From an uncultured Clostridia bacterium (GTDB lineage Bacteria > Bacillota > Clostridia > Christensenellales > Aristaeellaceae), in NCBI GenBank assembly GCA_937906775.1, contig CALCUD010000085.1, positions 1-20,216 on the forward strand: a stretch of DNA of 20,216 bases, given 5' to 3'. The position numbers were made by a program, and so were the translations under genes. This document shows, in pieces, positions 8,538 through 14,815 of the stretch. The notes under the pieces are model-generated. The model had not been told where the DNA came from, searched no databases, and worked only from the letters and a program-made list of their open reading frames with translations. Within the stretch, counting starts at the first letter, position 1. Every line of letters starts with the position of its first letter.

Positions 8538-9111
8538 GCCACTTGGCCTCCTTCTCAATAATTTCATTCAATGTTCTGGGGGTGTAATCCATCCATGGCA
8601 TCATGCAGCCCACATTGATAAAATTGCCCTTTGCGTGGCCCTGCTCAGTACAGCTCGCCTTGATGTCCTTCCGATACTTTTCCAGCATCGTATATTCCCG
8701 CGTATTATGGACGTGACCGTAAAGCATATAACAGTTTTCGCTGTAATCGGCCATATGGAACGGCATGGCATAGTGGCACATAAGTACGCGCTTTTCACTG
8801 TCGGCAATATCCTTATAATCCTTGACATCCTGAAAGAACTTTCTGGTTGTTGCGCTGAACTGCTTCGGATCATGATTGCCCGTAATGAGGATTTTGTTTC
8901 CGGCAAGCTGCCCAAGCCAAAAGGGCCATTCAGATTCCTTTACCCAGATAAAATCACCGAGGATGTACACGGTATCATTTCCCGTAACCGTCTTATTCCA
9001 GTTATTAAAGATGGTGTTTTGCATTTCATTCAGATCGGCAAAGGGACGGTTATCAAATCTGATAACATTCGCATGTCCTATATGAAGGTCCGCGATATAA
9101 TAATTTGCCAT
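8512..9111 (-). CDS. Calcineurin-like metallophosphoesterase (COG4186-like)
   Basis: A 199-residue phosphoesterase with the motif order of the family: ADLHIGH (Asp8, His10), GDF (Asp53), GNHD (Asn79, His80), CHYAM (His113) and GHVH (His133, His135). Short enzymes of this kind, often found in phages and mobile DNA, are listed as predicted phosphoesterases related to COG4186. The start at 9111 is preferred over the ATG at 9120 because the ribosome binding site AGGGAG (9121-9126) touches the earlier ATG but lies 9 bases from this one. It is the first gene of the operon with the RNA ligase and the second phosphoesterase. The second enzyme is of a clearly different subtype, so the two are not a recent duplication. 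An RNA-end healing role is inferred from context only. Confidence 0.82.
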   Translation of the reverse strand: MANYYIADLHIGHANVIRFDNRPFADLNEMQNTIFNNWNKTVTGNDTVYILGDFIWVKESEWPFWLGQLAGNKILITGNHDPKQFSATTRKFFQDVKDYKDIADSEKRVLMCHYAMPFHMADYSENCYMLYGHVHNTREYTMLEKYRKDIKASCTEQGHAKGNFINVGCMMPWMDYTPRTLNEIIEKEAKWHEENPDAF

Positions 9112-9136
9112 AAACCTCATCTCCCTTGATTATGCC

Positions 9137-9165
9137 ATTCTACAGTAGATCTTTTATTTATACAA
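9137..9165 (-). promoter_or_regulatory. Candidate sigma-A promoter of the RNA ligase operon
   Basis: On the minus strand TTGTAT (9160-9165) and TAGAAT (9137-9142) are 17 bases apart, followed by an AT-rich start region and the ribosome binding site at 9121-9126. The -10 box has five of six consensus bases; the -35 box has only three. It sits directly behind the terminator of the preceding small gene, so the operon probably has its own promoter. Confidence 0.5.
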
Positions 9166-9184
9166 TTCTACTACCAGTATAATA

Positions 9185-9213
9185 AAAGGCAATATCGTAC
9201 AGATATCGCCTTT
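9185..9213 (-). terminator. Intrinsic terminator after the first GG-leader gene
   Basis: A 12-bp stem (9185-9196 and 9202-9213) with a 5-base loop. The one imperfect pair is a G-U wobble only on the minus-strand RNA, and the stem is followed there by TTTTATTATA. It therefore ends transcripts of the small gene at 9310-9564 before the RNA ligase operon. The bases from 9214 to 9309 show no gene. Confidence 0.75.
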
Positions 9214-9309
9214 CGTCCGGTCATCTGCTGTTTTCTTCGTCTTCGTCTTCTCTTTCCGCATGCTGAATCTTCGGCTGCAGTACCGGGTATGTATATTTTG
9301 TTCAGGTTA

Positions 9310-9564
9310 TTATCTTGCCTGCCAGACGCCGGTATTGGGATCATAGATAAGCGTCTTTCCGCATCCGGTGCAATGATACCAGGATACGCCGCCGCTTGTG
9401 TGAACTGTGAATTCCAGTTTGCCGCCGCACAGGAAGCAGATATCGCCTCCCTCATAGGCTCCGCCAGTGACCTGCTCCAGTTCTTCTTCTGACAGTTCCT
9501 CCAGCTTGTTATTCAGGGCTTCCACTTCCTCTTTGAGTGCATTTAATTCTTCCTTGGATTTCAT
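9310..9564 (-). CDS. GG-leader zinc-ribbon peptide 1
   Basis: An 84-residue protein I do not recognise by name. Residues 1-35 form a Glu/Leu-rich, probably helical leader that ends in LSEEELEQVTGG, the classic double-glycine signal cut by C39-peptidase ABC exporters of bacteriocins. The 49-residue core has two Cys pairs, CFLC (43-46) and CTGC (65-68), a zinc-ribbon layout, then LIY and a Trp near the end (Trp81). The ribosome binding site AAAGGAG lies about 8 bases before the start. A SigW-type promoter lies 70-100 bases upstream and a terminator follows. Four relatives lie in this window. The core could bind zinc or form two disulfides outside the cell. No exporter gene is nearby, so secretion is inferred from the leader alone. 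Confidence 0.8.
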   Translation of the reverse strand: MKSKEELNALKEEVEALNNKLEELSEEELEQVTGGAYEGGDICFLCGGKLEFTVHTSGGVSWYHCTGCGKTLIYDPNTGVWQAR

Positions 9565-9636
9565 AGTATATATCTCCTTTTCAAATTAATTATCCGGTTC
9601 CAAGCTCAAAGCTAAAAGCTCCAAGCAATAATGTTA

Positions 9637-9663
9637 TACGCAGCAGGACAAAAAAACGTTACA
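9637..9663 (-). promoter_or_regulatory. ECF (SigW-type) promoter of GG-leader peptide 1
   Basis: On the minus strand TGTAAC (9658-9663) is followed by GTTTTTTT, and CGTA (9637-9640) comes after a 17-base spacer. SigW-type promoters have TGAAAC, a T-rich stretch and CGTA at 16-17 bases. Two other GG-leader transcription units carry the same arrangement. The leader RNA would be about 65 bases long. Confidence 0.75.
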
Positions 9664-9674
9664 CGTCGGGCGAA

Positions 9675-9691
9675 GTCCCGCAGCACGGGAC
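9675..9691. promoter_or_regulatory. Palindrome, candidate operator of the nucleotidyltransferase/HTH pair
   Basis: GTCCCG and CGGGAC form a perfect 6-bp inverted repeat around CAGCA. It lies 6 bases before the -35 box of the plus-strand promoter and 11 bases before the minus-strand ECF -35 box. It is a plausible binding site for the HTH protein of the pair, but this rests on position alone. Confidence 0.35.
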
Positions 9692-9697
9692 ACATCA

Positions 9698-9725
9698 TTG
9701 ACGTAGTGAAAAAACGTGTTATAAT
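9698..9725 (+). promoter_or_regulatory. Promoter of the nucleotidyltransferase/HTH pair
   Basis: TTGACG (9698-9703) and a perfect TATAAT (9720-9725) are 16 bases apart, 45 bases before the ATG at 9771. GAGG at 9762-9765 is the ribosome binding site. This is a strong vegetative promoter, unlike the ECF promoter that faces away from it. Confidence 0.75.
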
Positions 9726-9770
9726 AGCAATTGAATAATAATATTATTTAATTACTATTTTGAGGTTATT

Positions 9771-10301
9771 ATGAGTAATTTATTGAAACAAGATTTGCTT
9801 GATAGGCTGACTCTGCTTGATGAGGAGGCTTCATTACTGTTTGACGATGACACGCGTTTTCACCTTGTTATTGTGGGAGGAAGCGGCCTCGTTCTGCTTG
9901 AAACCATTACCCGATCGACACACGATATTGACGCTCTTGATATCTCTCATGAACTTCTGAATCTTCTTGAGAAATATGATATCAACTGCCGTGTACAGAC
10001 ATATATAAACAACTATCCGTATAATTATGCCGATCGGCTTGTTCCAATACCGATTAATGGGAAGAAGATTGACTTTTATACAGCTTCTCTCGAGGATATT
10101 GTTATCGCGAAGCTGTATTCGATGCGACCGGTCGACCGTCAGGATATAATCTCGCCAGAAGTAGTTTCATCCGTTGACTGGGATCGGCTGGAGCACCTTG
10201 CCCTCAGTGAAGATGAGGCGCGTGCAAGTGCATTAAATGAAAGAAGATATAAAGATTTCCTTGCTGATTATGAGGAATATGTCAAAAGGTATCGGTCATG
10301 A
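9771..10301 (+). CDS. Nucleotidyltransferase-fold protein (DUF6036/AbiEii-like), putative toxin
   Basis: A 176-residue protein with the signature of minimal nucleotidyltransferases: GGSG (36-39) followed by THDID (Asp52, Asp54) and a later Asp in KKIDFYT that can complete the metal site. Proteins of this type (DUF6036, related to AbiEii/MNT) often form two-gene modules with a DNA-binding partner, and some transfer nucleotides to RNA or proteins to block growth. The next gene, an HTH protein, overlaps by 4 bases (ATGA), so the two are translationally coupled. The gene has a strong promoter with a palindrome next to it. A toxin role is inferred from this layout; substrate and activity cannot be read from the sequence. 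The region is more AT-rich than the NRPS. Confidence 0.72.
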   Translation: MSNLLKQDLLDRLTLLDEEASLLFDDDTRFHLVIVGGSGLVLLETITRSTHDIDALDISHELLNLLEKYDINCRVQTYINNYPYNYADRLVPIPINGKKIDFYTASLEDIVIAKLYSMRPVDRQDIISPEVVSSVDWDRLEHLALSEDEARASALNERRYKDFLADYEEYVKRYRS

Positions 10302-10801
10302 AAGAGTTGAGCTATAACGGATTCCTTAAAAGATATGTTCGGGACCTGTCACAGGGAAATACCTGCAGTATTTACAAACTTGCCAGAGAGGCTGAACATG
10401 ATAATCCGCGTTTAAAGGAACCCCTCTATCTGTATGCAGTCTCTTCCGGCAAAAAAGAAGAACTGATGAATGCCGTCAAAAATTCTCCTTTAAAAGCGGA
10501 ATACTGTGCTCTGGAAACTCTCAGTGAATTGCCGGAGCGGTACAGCAGAATTTATACAAGCTATCTTGCCGAAAGAGACAGGTATAAAACACAAGACAAT
10601 ATTGTATCCCTGATTCAGAAAAAGGTATGTCATCTGCAGAATCAAAAAGGCATTTCAACCTACAGAATCTGTAAAGACCTGCATCTAAATCCGGGGAATA
10701 TCAATTGCTGGCTGAAAAATGGTGACTGCAAAAAGGTCAGCTTATCCACCGCTCGAAGTGTTCTGGACTATGTTCAGAACTCGCAGACGCGTGGAATATA
10801 A
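10298..10801 (+). CDS. HTH protein, putative antitoxin partner
   Basis: A 167-residue protein with no clear name. The C-terminal third (about residues 105-160) holds QKKVCHLQNQKGISTYRICKD, then LNPGNINCWLK, which reads as a helix-turn-helix of the XRE type: a first helix, a turn at Gly-Ile-Ser, and a recognition helix around Pro-Gly-Asn-Ile-Asn. The N-terminal part is helical and charged, without known motifs, and may bind the partner. The start codon overlaps the stop of the nucleotidyltransferase gene by 4 bases. In modules of this kind the DNA-binding protein usually neutralises the toxin and represses the pair. The stop lies inside a long inverted repeat that may end transcription. Confidence 0.65.
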   Translation: MKELSYNGFLKRYVRDLSQGNTCSIYKLAREAEHDNPRLKEPLYLYAVSSGKKEELMNAVKNSPLKAEYCALETLSELPERYSRIYTSYLAERDRYKTQDNIVSLIQKKVCHLQNQKGISTYRICKDLHLNPGNINCWLKNGDCKKVSLSTARSVLDYVQNSQTRGI

Positions 10802-10836
10802 TCAGAACCGTTAAAGTCTTTACCGTTTCTGATTAT
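10798..10836. terminator. Long inverted repeat at the end of the HTH gene
   Basis: Two 19-base arms (10798-10816 and 10818-10836) are complementary except at two positions. The repeat begins at the stop codon of the HTH gene. No clear U-tract follows, so it could be a weak terminator, a processing site or an operator. Its right arm runs into the probable hydrolase promoter (TTTACC, 16 bases, TAAAAT at 10841-10846). Confidence 0.5.
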
Positions 10837-10881
10837 ATGGTAAAATATACACATCCGTACTGTTTTGAAAGGAGCCATCCC

Positions 10882-11844
10882 ATGAAATATATCCTCGATG
10901 AGAAGCTTTATATCGATGTTAACGGCGACAGACAGCATATTCATATCCGAAGCAACAAACCCGAAGGGAAAGTGGTTCTCTTCGTCCACGGCGGCCCGGG
11001 CGTGTGCGACCGTTCATGGGTAATGCCCGGACAGAGCCGGTATCTTGCCGACTCCTGCGTCATGGTCTGCTGGGACCAGCGCATGGCCGGAAAGAGCTAC
11101 CGCAAAAAGAATGCGGACAAGGACATGACCATCGACCAGCAGGTCGAAGACATGTTTGCAGTGGTCAATTATCTCAGAAAGCGTTTCAACAAGGATAAAA
11201 TCATCTTTGTCGGCCATTCCTGGGGAAGCATTCTCGGCGTGTGCTATCTCTGCAGGCATGCCGATACCATTGAGGCCTATGTCGGAATGGGACAGTTCGT
11301 CAACGGACCGGTCAACGAGAAGATGTCCTATGACTTCGTGGTAAACTATGCGAAAGAGCACAAGGACGCGAAAGCCCTGAAAGCGCTGGAAAAGATTGGT
11401 GAACCCATAGACGGAATGTACGCCGGCGGGTTGGATGCTCTCATGGTGCAGCGCGATTACATGACGAAATTCGGAGGTGGGTGCTGGAAAGAGAAAGAAA
11501 GCATTGTCAAATCCGTGGTCATACCGATGCTGACATCCGGAGAATACAATTACTTCACCGATATATACCGCTATGCCAAGGGAACGTTCTACTGCCTAGA
11601 AAAGCTCTGGCCCGAAGTTATTTCGCTGCAGTTTGACAGGGACGTGAAAAAACTGGATGTGCCCGTATATCTGTTCCAGGGAGACCACGACCAGAACACG
11701 CCTACCGTTCTGGCAAAGGCCTGGTTTGATGCCCTGGAGGCCCCGTACAAAGAGTATGTCCCCTTCCATGAATCGGCGCACTCCCCTATTAAGGAAGAGA
11801 AAGAACTCTGGGGAAGAATGTTCAGAGAGAAACTTCTCAAATAA
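10882..11844 (+). CDS. Alpha/beta hydrolase, proline iminopeptidase-like
   Basis: A 320-residue alpha/beta hydrolase. HGGPG (36-40) forms the oxyanion region typical of the S33 proline iminopeptidase group. Ser113 in GHSWGS is the nucleophile, Asp270 in GDHDQNTP the likely acid and His300 in SAHSP the base, so the triad is complete. A Lys- and Met-rich cap lies between about residues 140 and 230. The start at 10882 is set by AAAGGAG 8 bases upstream; an earlier ATG at 10837 lies in the promoter. There is no signal peptide, so it should be cytoplasmic. The gene stands alone between a long inverted repeat and a terminator. It might cut N-terminal residues from small peptides or hydrolyse esters; the substrate is unknown. 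Confidence 0.85.
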   Translation: MKYILDEKLYIDVNGDRQHIHIRSNKPEGKVVLFVHGGPGVCDRSWVMPGQSRYLADSCVMVCWDQRMAGKSYRKKNADKDMTIDQQVEDMFAVVNYLRKRFNKDKIIFVGHSWGSILGVCYLCRHADTIEAYVGMGQFVNGPVNEKMSYDFVVNYAKEHKDAKALKALEKIGEPIDGMYAGGLDALMVQRDYMTKFGGGCWKEKESIVKSVVIPMLTSGEYNYFTDIYRYAKGTFYCLEKLWPEVISLQFDRDVKKLDVPVYLFQGDHDQNTPTVLAKAWFDALEAPYKEYVPFHESAHSPIKEEKELWGRMFREKLLK

Positions 11845-11849
11845 AATAA

Positions 11850-11884
11850 CAAGAGTCTGTCGTTTCGACAGGCTCTTGCTTTTT
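11850..11884. terminator. Bidirectional intrinsic terminator
   Basis: A 13-bp stem (11850-11862 and 11866-11878) with one G-U pair and a TTT loop is followed by CTTTTT on the plus strand. On the minus strand the stem is followed by TTATTTTATTT. It separates the hydrolase gene from the converging GG-leader genes. Confidence 0.85.
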
Positions 11885-11890
11885 AATGTT

Positions 11891-12130
11891 TCAGTCTAAC
11901 ACAATGCCGTGTACCCAGCGGTTATCACTCTTGAAGTACGTCAGATCACCGCAGCGGGCACAGTGCCAGAACTCGCGGTACGGCCCCGTGTAGGTATAAT
12001 GCTTAAGCATATAAAAGTTGGTTCCTTCGCCGCAGAACGGGCACCAGTCCGTGAAAATGCCGTTGTCTCCCTCTCCGCCGGTAACCTTCTCGGCCTCTTC
12101 CCTCGTCAGATTTTTATTTTCAAACTCCAT
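11891..12130 (-). CDS. GG-leader zinc-ribbon peptide 2
   Basis: A 79-residue protein of the same kind as the one at 9310-9564. The short leader ends LTREEAEKVTGG at residue 19, a double-glycine cleavage site. The 60-residue core has CPFCG (30-34) and CARCG (57-61), then LTYF and the C-terminal motif NRWVHG (Trp72). The CPxCG form is typical of zinc ribbons. The core is rich in Tyr and Trp. AAAGGAG lies about 11 bases before the start. The gene follows peptide 3 by only 24 bases and is the last of a three-gene operon that ends at a terminator. Whether the cysteines bind zinc or form disulfides after export cannot be told from the sequence. Confidence 0.8.
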   Translation of the reverse strand: MEFENKNLTREEAEKVTGGEGDNGIFTDWCPFCGEGTNFYMLKHYTYTGPYREFWHCARCGDLTYFKSDNRWVHGIVLD

Positions 12131-12154
12131 AATTTATTAATCTCCTTTCCAGGC

Positions 12155-12409
12155 TTAGGGTTTCATATAAGCGCGATACCAGGCGTCACCTTCGTAAAAA
12201 TGTACATAATATTTGCCGCATCTGCATTTGAATGCATCATATCCTCTTTCCGGATAATTACCGGCAGACGTTAGCGGTTCTCCGCAATCCGGGCACTGAG
12301 GATTACCGGATGAAATAGATACCCTTTCTCCGATGTCCCATCCGCAAGAATAATTCTGTCCGCCGGATACGCCTTCAAGAATTTTGTTATTTAATGATTT
12401 GTTCTCCAT
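12155..12409 (-). CDS. GG-leader zinc-ribbon peptide 3
   Basis: An 84-residue small protein. The leader MENKSLNNKILEGVSGG ends at residue 17. The 67-residue core carries an extra Cys22, then CPDCG (39-43) and CRCG (62-65). The second pair is CxC, not CxxC, which departs from the other members. FYEGDAWYRA near the end repeats the aromatic tail motif of the family (Trp77). The start at 12409 is chosen because of GGGGGTG upstream and because the leader pattern begins there; the longer open frame would add a low-complexity GC-rich stretch. The gene lies 127 bases behind peptide 4, across a hairpin-rich spacer, and 24 bases before peptide 2. No ECF promoter is seen directly before it, so it is probably read from the promoter of peptide 4. 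Confidence 0.78.
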   Translation of the reverse strand: MENKSLNNKILEGVSGGQNYSCGWDIGERVSISSGNPQCPDCGEPLTSAGNYPERGYDAFKCRCGKYYVHFYEGDAWYRAYMKP

Positions 12410-12536
12410 TTCTTCACCCCCAATTTTTCTCTCTTCACTTTTGCCTGTAGCGCCCGCAATTGCCGAGCCTCTGCGACGGCAGAGCGGCTGCGCGAAGGCC
12501 GCAAAGCGCACTTTTAACTGCGAAGCGCAGCTTCGC
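12410..12536. repeat. GC-rich hairpin cluster between peptide genes 4 and 3
   Basis: Three short stem-loops lie in a GC-rich block: CTCTGC/GCAGAG (12469-12474, 12479-12484), GCGGC/GCCGC (12484-12488, 12498-12502) and GCGAAGC/GCTTCGC (12520-12526, 12530-12536). The last begins right behind the stop of peptide 4. CACTTTT occurs on both sides of the middle part (12436-12442, 12509-12515). It could weaken read-through into the next two genes or be an intergenic repeat element. No coding sequence was found in it. Confidence 0.5.
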
Positions 12537-12740
12537 TTACTCCCAGCCCTCAATCCATCTGGCACCTTCCCAGACGTATGTCAGCTTTCTTCCGCAGCGC
12601 AAGCAGTAGAAATAGTCACGACCCCGGATTGAATCGTTATGATCCAGAACCAATGACTTGTTGAAGCACTTCGGGCAGTCATAGTAGCGGTTTTCCTCCC
12701 CGCCGTTTACCTGTTTGATTTGTTCGTTATTGGCTTTCAT
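12537..12740 (-). CDS. GG-leader zinc-ribbon peptide 4
   Basis: A 67-residue protein, the shortest of the set. The leader MKANNEQIKQVNGG is only 14 residues long and ends in the double glycine. The 53-residue core has CPKC (22-25) and CLRCG (46-50), then KLTYVWEGARWIEGW, which repeats the LxY and aromatic tail pattern of the relatives (Trp62, Trp66). The start at 12740 has AGGAGGG 9 bases upstream; the longer open frame runs into the promoter. A SigW-type promoter lies at 12788-12813 and gives a leader RNA of about 40 bases. This is the first gene of the operon peptide 4 - peptide 3 - peptide 2. It is divergent from the SOS cassette. Confidence 0.8.
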   Translation of the reverse strand: MKANNEQIKQVNGGEENRYYDCPKCFNKSLVLDHNDSIRGRDYFYCLRCGRKLTYVWEGARWIEGWE

Positions 12741-12787
12741 GATTATTTCCCTCCTCTTGTTTAATGTGGTTTCCTTACATTCTATAA

Positions 12788-12813
12788 TACGCAAGATTAA
12801 GGAAAATGTTTCA
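12788..12813 (-). promoter_or_regulatory. ECF (SigW-type) promoter of the peptide 4-3-2 operon
   Basis: On the minus strand TGAAAC (12808-12813), then ATTTT, a 16-base spacer and CGTATT with CGTA at 12788-12791. This is an exact match to the SigW-type consensus boxes. It is the best of the three ECF promoters in the window. Confidence 0.8.
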
Positions 12814-12843
12814 ATCCTTGTTGTATTGTCTCTCCTCTTTGTG

Positions 12844-12872
12844 TTGACATCAAAGGACTTCGGCAATATAAT
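12844..12872 (+). promoter_or_regulatory. Consensus sigma-A promoter of the SOS cassette
   Basis: TTGACA (12844-12849), a 17-base spacer and TATAAT (12867-12872) match the consensus at every position. A promoter this strong needs tight repression, and an operator palindrome covers the expected start point. It lies back to back with the ECF promoter at 12788-12813. Confidence 0.9.
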
Positions 12873-12882
12873 ACAGGTATAT

Positions 12883-12898
12883 TAGGACATTTGTCCTA
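12883..12898. promoter_or_regulatory. Operator palindrome of the LexA-like repressor
   Basis: TAGGACA and TGTCCTA form a perfect 7-bp inverted repeat around TT. It lies 10 bases behind the -10 box, over the transcription start. It differs from the usual Bacillota LexA box (GAACxxxxGTTC), in line with a dedicated repressor. AGGAG at 12903-12907 then serves the ATG at 12916. Confidence 0.75.
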
Positions 12899-12915
12899 TT
12901 TTAGGAGAAAGTATT

Positions 12916-13518
12916 ATGAATCACAAGAATCCCGAAATTGCCGAGAGCATCCTCCGGTATATAGACGAGTATAAAGACGCCTGTTCCGGGCGCTCCCCCA
13001 GCGTACGGGAAATTGCCGACGGCCTCGGAATCACCAAATCCCGGGTTTCGTACTATATGGTTGCCATGCGCAATGAGGGAATCCTTGAATATGACGGTAC
13101 CCGGAACATCACCTCGACTTCCTCGAAGCAGGACGCTTCGGGCTTTTCCCGCGTTCCGGTTCTCGGTGCGGTCTCCTGCGGCATCCCGAAATTTGCCGAG
13201 GAGAACATCGAAGAGTACGTAAAGCTGCCCGTCTCCATGTTCGGCAAGGGAGATTTCTTTGTGCTTCGGGCAAAGGGCGATTCCATGATTAACGCCGGCA
13301 TCGATGACGGCGACCTCGTCCTGGTAAGGCAGCAGAACACTGCGGAATACAACCAGATTGTCGTCGCCCTTGTCGACGATGATGCGACGCTCAAGCGCTT
13401 CCGCCCGGAGGGGGACGTCGTCCGTCTTCATGCCGAGAATCCGGCCTATGACGACATCATAACCGACCGGTGCATCATTCAGGGAGTAGCAACGAAAATT
13501 ATTAAAGATGCCGTATAG
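12916..13518 (+). CDS. LexA-like self-cleaving transcriptional repressor
   Basis: A 200-residue LexA/UmuD-type regulator. The N-terminal winged helix (about residues 5-65) contains GRSPSVREIADGLGITKSRV, close to the LexA DNA-binding domain. The peptidase domain has a cleavage site in GAVSCGIP (Cys88-Gly89), the catalytic Ser123 in GDSM and Lys160 in ATLKRF. The site is Cys-Gly as in UmuD instead of the Ala-Gly of standard LexA. On DNA damage RecA filaments should trigger self-cleavage and free the promoter. The gene heads an operon with a Y-family polymerase, overlapping it by 11 bases, and a YolD-like gene. The cleaved C-terminal part might also help the polymerase as UmuD' does, but this is speculation. 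It is probably not the cell's main LexA, because it is linked to this cassette and its operator differs. Confidence 0.85.
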   Translation: MNHKNPEIAESILRYIDEYKDACSGRSPSVREIADGLGITKSRVSYYMVAMRNEGILEYDGTRNITSTSSKQDASGFSRVPVLGAVSCGIPKFAEENIEEYVKLPVSMFGKGDFFVLRAKGDSMINAGIDDGDLVLVRQQNTAEYNQIVVALVDDDATLKRFRPEGDVVRLHAENPAYDDIITDRCIIQGVATKIIKDAV

Positions 13519-14815
13519 CCCCGACGCCGAAGCGCAGCGCACGTATTTCTGCATCGACATGAAGAGCTTTTATGCCTCTGTCGAATGCGCCGAAAGAGGC
13601 CTCAATCCTTTTGAGACGAACCTCGTCGTGGCCGATACGACACGCAGCGAAAATTCCATATGTCTCGCCATCACGCCGAAGATGAAATCCCTCGGCGTGA
13701 AGAACCGCTGCCGGCTGAGGGACATTCCGAAGAATATCGAATATATCGCCGCCCTCCCCCAGATGCAGCTCTACATCGAATACTGTGCGGACATCTACTC
13801 GATCTATCTCGACTATTTCAGCAGGGACGACATATACGTCTACTCCATAGACGAATGCTTCATCGATGCGACGAAATACCTCGGCGTCTACGGAAAGACG
13901 CCGAAAGAACTGGCAAAGCTCCTTATAGACGCGATTGCCGAAAAGCTGCACATCCCCTCAACGGCCGGAATCGGGACGAATCTGTATCTTGCCAAGATTG
14001 CTCTGGACATCTCCGCCAAGCACAGCAAGGATCATATCGGAATTCTGACAGAGGAAAGCTACTGGGAGACTCTCTGGGACCACCGGCCTATAACGGACTT
14101 CTGGAATGTCGGGCCCGGAACAGCAAGGCGTCTGGAGCGCTACGGCATTACCACGATGCGCGGCATAGCCAACGCTTCGCAGGAGTTTATGTACAGCCTT
14201 TTCGGCGTCAATGCCGAACTCCTTATAGACCACGCATGGGGACGGGAGCCCTGCCTGATAGAGGATATAAAGAACTACGTTCCCTCGTCCCGGAGCAAGT
14301 CCGTCTCGCAGATTCTCATGCGGGACTATTCCAAATCCGAGGCGGAAACGGTGCTTTCGGAGATGATTCTGAACGGCTGCGAGATTCTCATGCGTTCGCA
14401 CGTCATAAGCCGGAGCATCGGCGTATACGTGGGGTATTCCAAAGATGTCATTCCCTCGGCGAAGTTCACGGTGAAGCTGCCGAGCGCGACAAGCACGTAT
14501 TCCCGGATGCAGTGCTACATACTGGAAAAATACGAGCAGGCCGTGGACGGTCGCTATCCCATCCGGCGGCTGGCTTTGAGCTTCGCAAATCTGACCGACG
14601 AGTGCGGTGAGGGCTACGACCTCTTCACCGACTGGGAGCGCGTCACAAAAGAAAGAAATCTCCAGCAGTCGGTGCTGGAGATCAAGGACAGGCACGGAAA
14701 GAACGCGCTTATGCGCGGCATAAGCTATCTTCCGGAGGCTACGCAGATAGAAAGGAACACCTATATTGGCGGACACAGGTCCGGCATAGGAGACAAGAGT
14801 AAAAACGACCGATGA
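13508..14815 (+). CDS. Y-family (UmuC/DinB-type) translesion DNA polymerase
   Basis: A 435-residue Y-family polymerase. The catalytic acids are Asp17 in IDMKSFYASVEC and Asp115-Glu116 in YSIDECFID. The helix-hairpin-helix region around VGPGTARRLERYGI and the little-finger region around residues 300-370 follow in the usual order. The length fits the UvrX/YqjW group of Bacillota, which is normally induced by DNA damage and copies across lesions at low fidelity. It overlaps the LexA-like gene by 11 bases and the YolD-like gene by 4, so the three are co-translated. The N-terminal residues before 12 look variable. The C-terminal tail beyond about residue 400 is rich in charged residues; I see no clear beta-clamp motif. 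Confidence 0.92.
   Translation: MPYSPDAEAQRTYFCIDMKSFYASVECAERGLNPFETNLVVADTTRSENSICLAITPKMKSLGVKNRCRLRDIPKNIEYIAALPQMQLYIEYCADIYSIYLDYFSRDDIYVYSIDECFIDATKYLGVYGKTPKELAKLLIDAIAEKLHIPSTAGIGTNLYLAKIALDISAKHSKDHIGILTEESYWETLWDHRPITDFWNVGPGTARRLERYGITTMRGIANASQEFMYSLFGVNAELLIDHAWGREPCLIEDIKNYVPSSRSKSVSQILMRDYSKSEAETVLSEMILNGCEILMRSHVISRSIGVYVGYSKDVIPSAKFTVKLPSATSTYSRMQCYILEKYEQAVDGRYPIRRLALSFANLTDECGEGYDLFTDWERVTKERNLQQSVLEIKDRHGKNALMRGISYLPEATQIERNTYIGGHRSGIGDKSKNDR

Noticed and set aside
7226..9111. Idea that the phosphoesterase and ligase genes are a prophage remnant
   Set aside because: Such genes occur in phages, but no structural, lysis or integrase genes lie nearby.
9600..9630. Repeated AAGCTC/AAAGCT words in the leader of peptide 1
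   Set aside because: The copies are short and imperfect, in AT-rich sequence, and do not form a good hairpin; no riboswitch structure was recognised.
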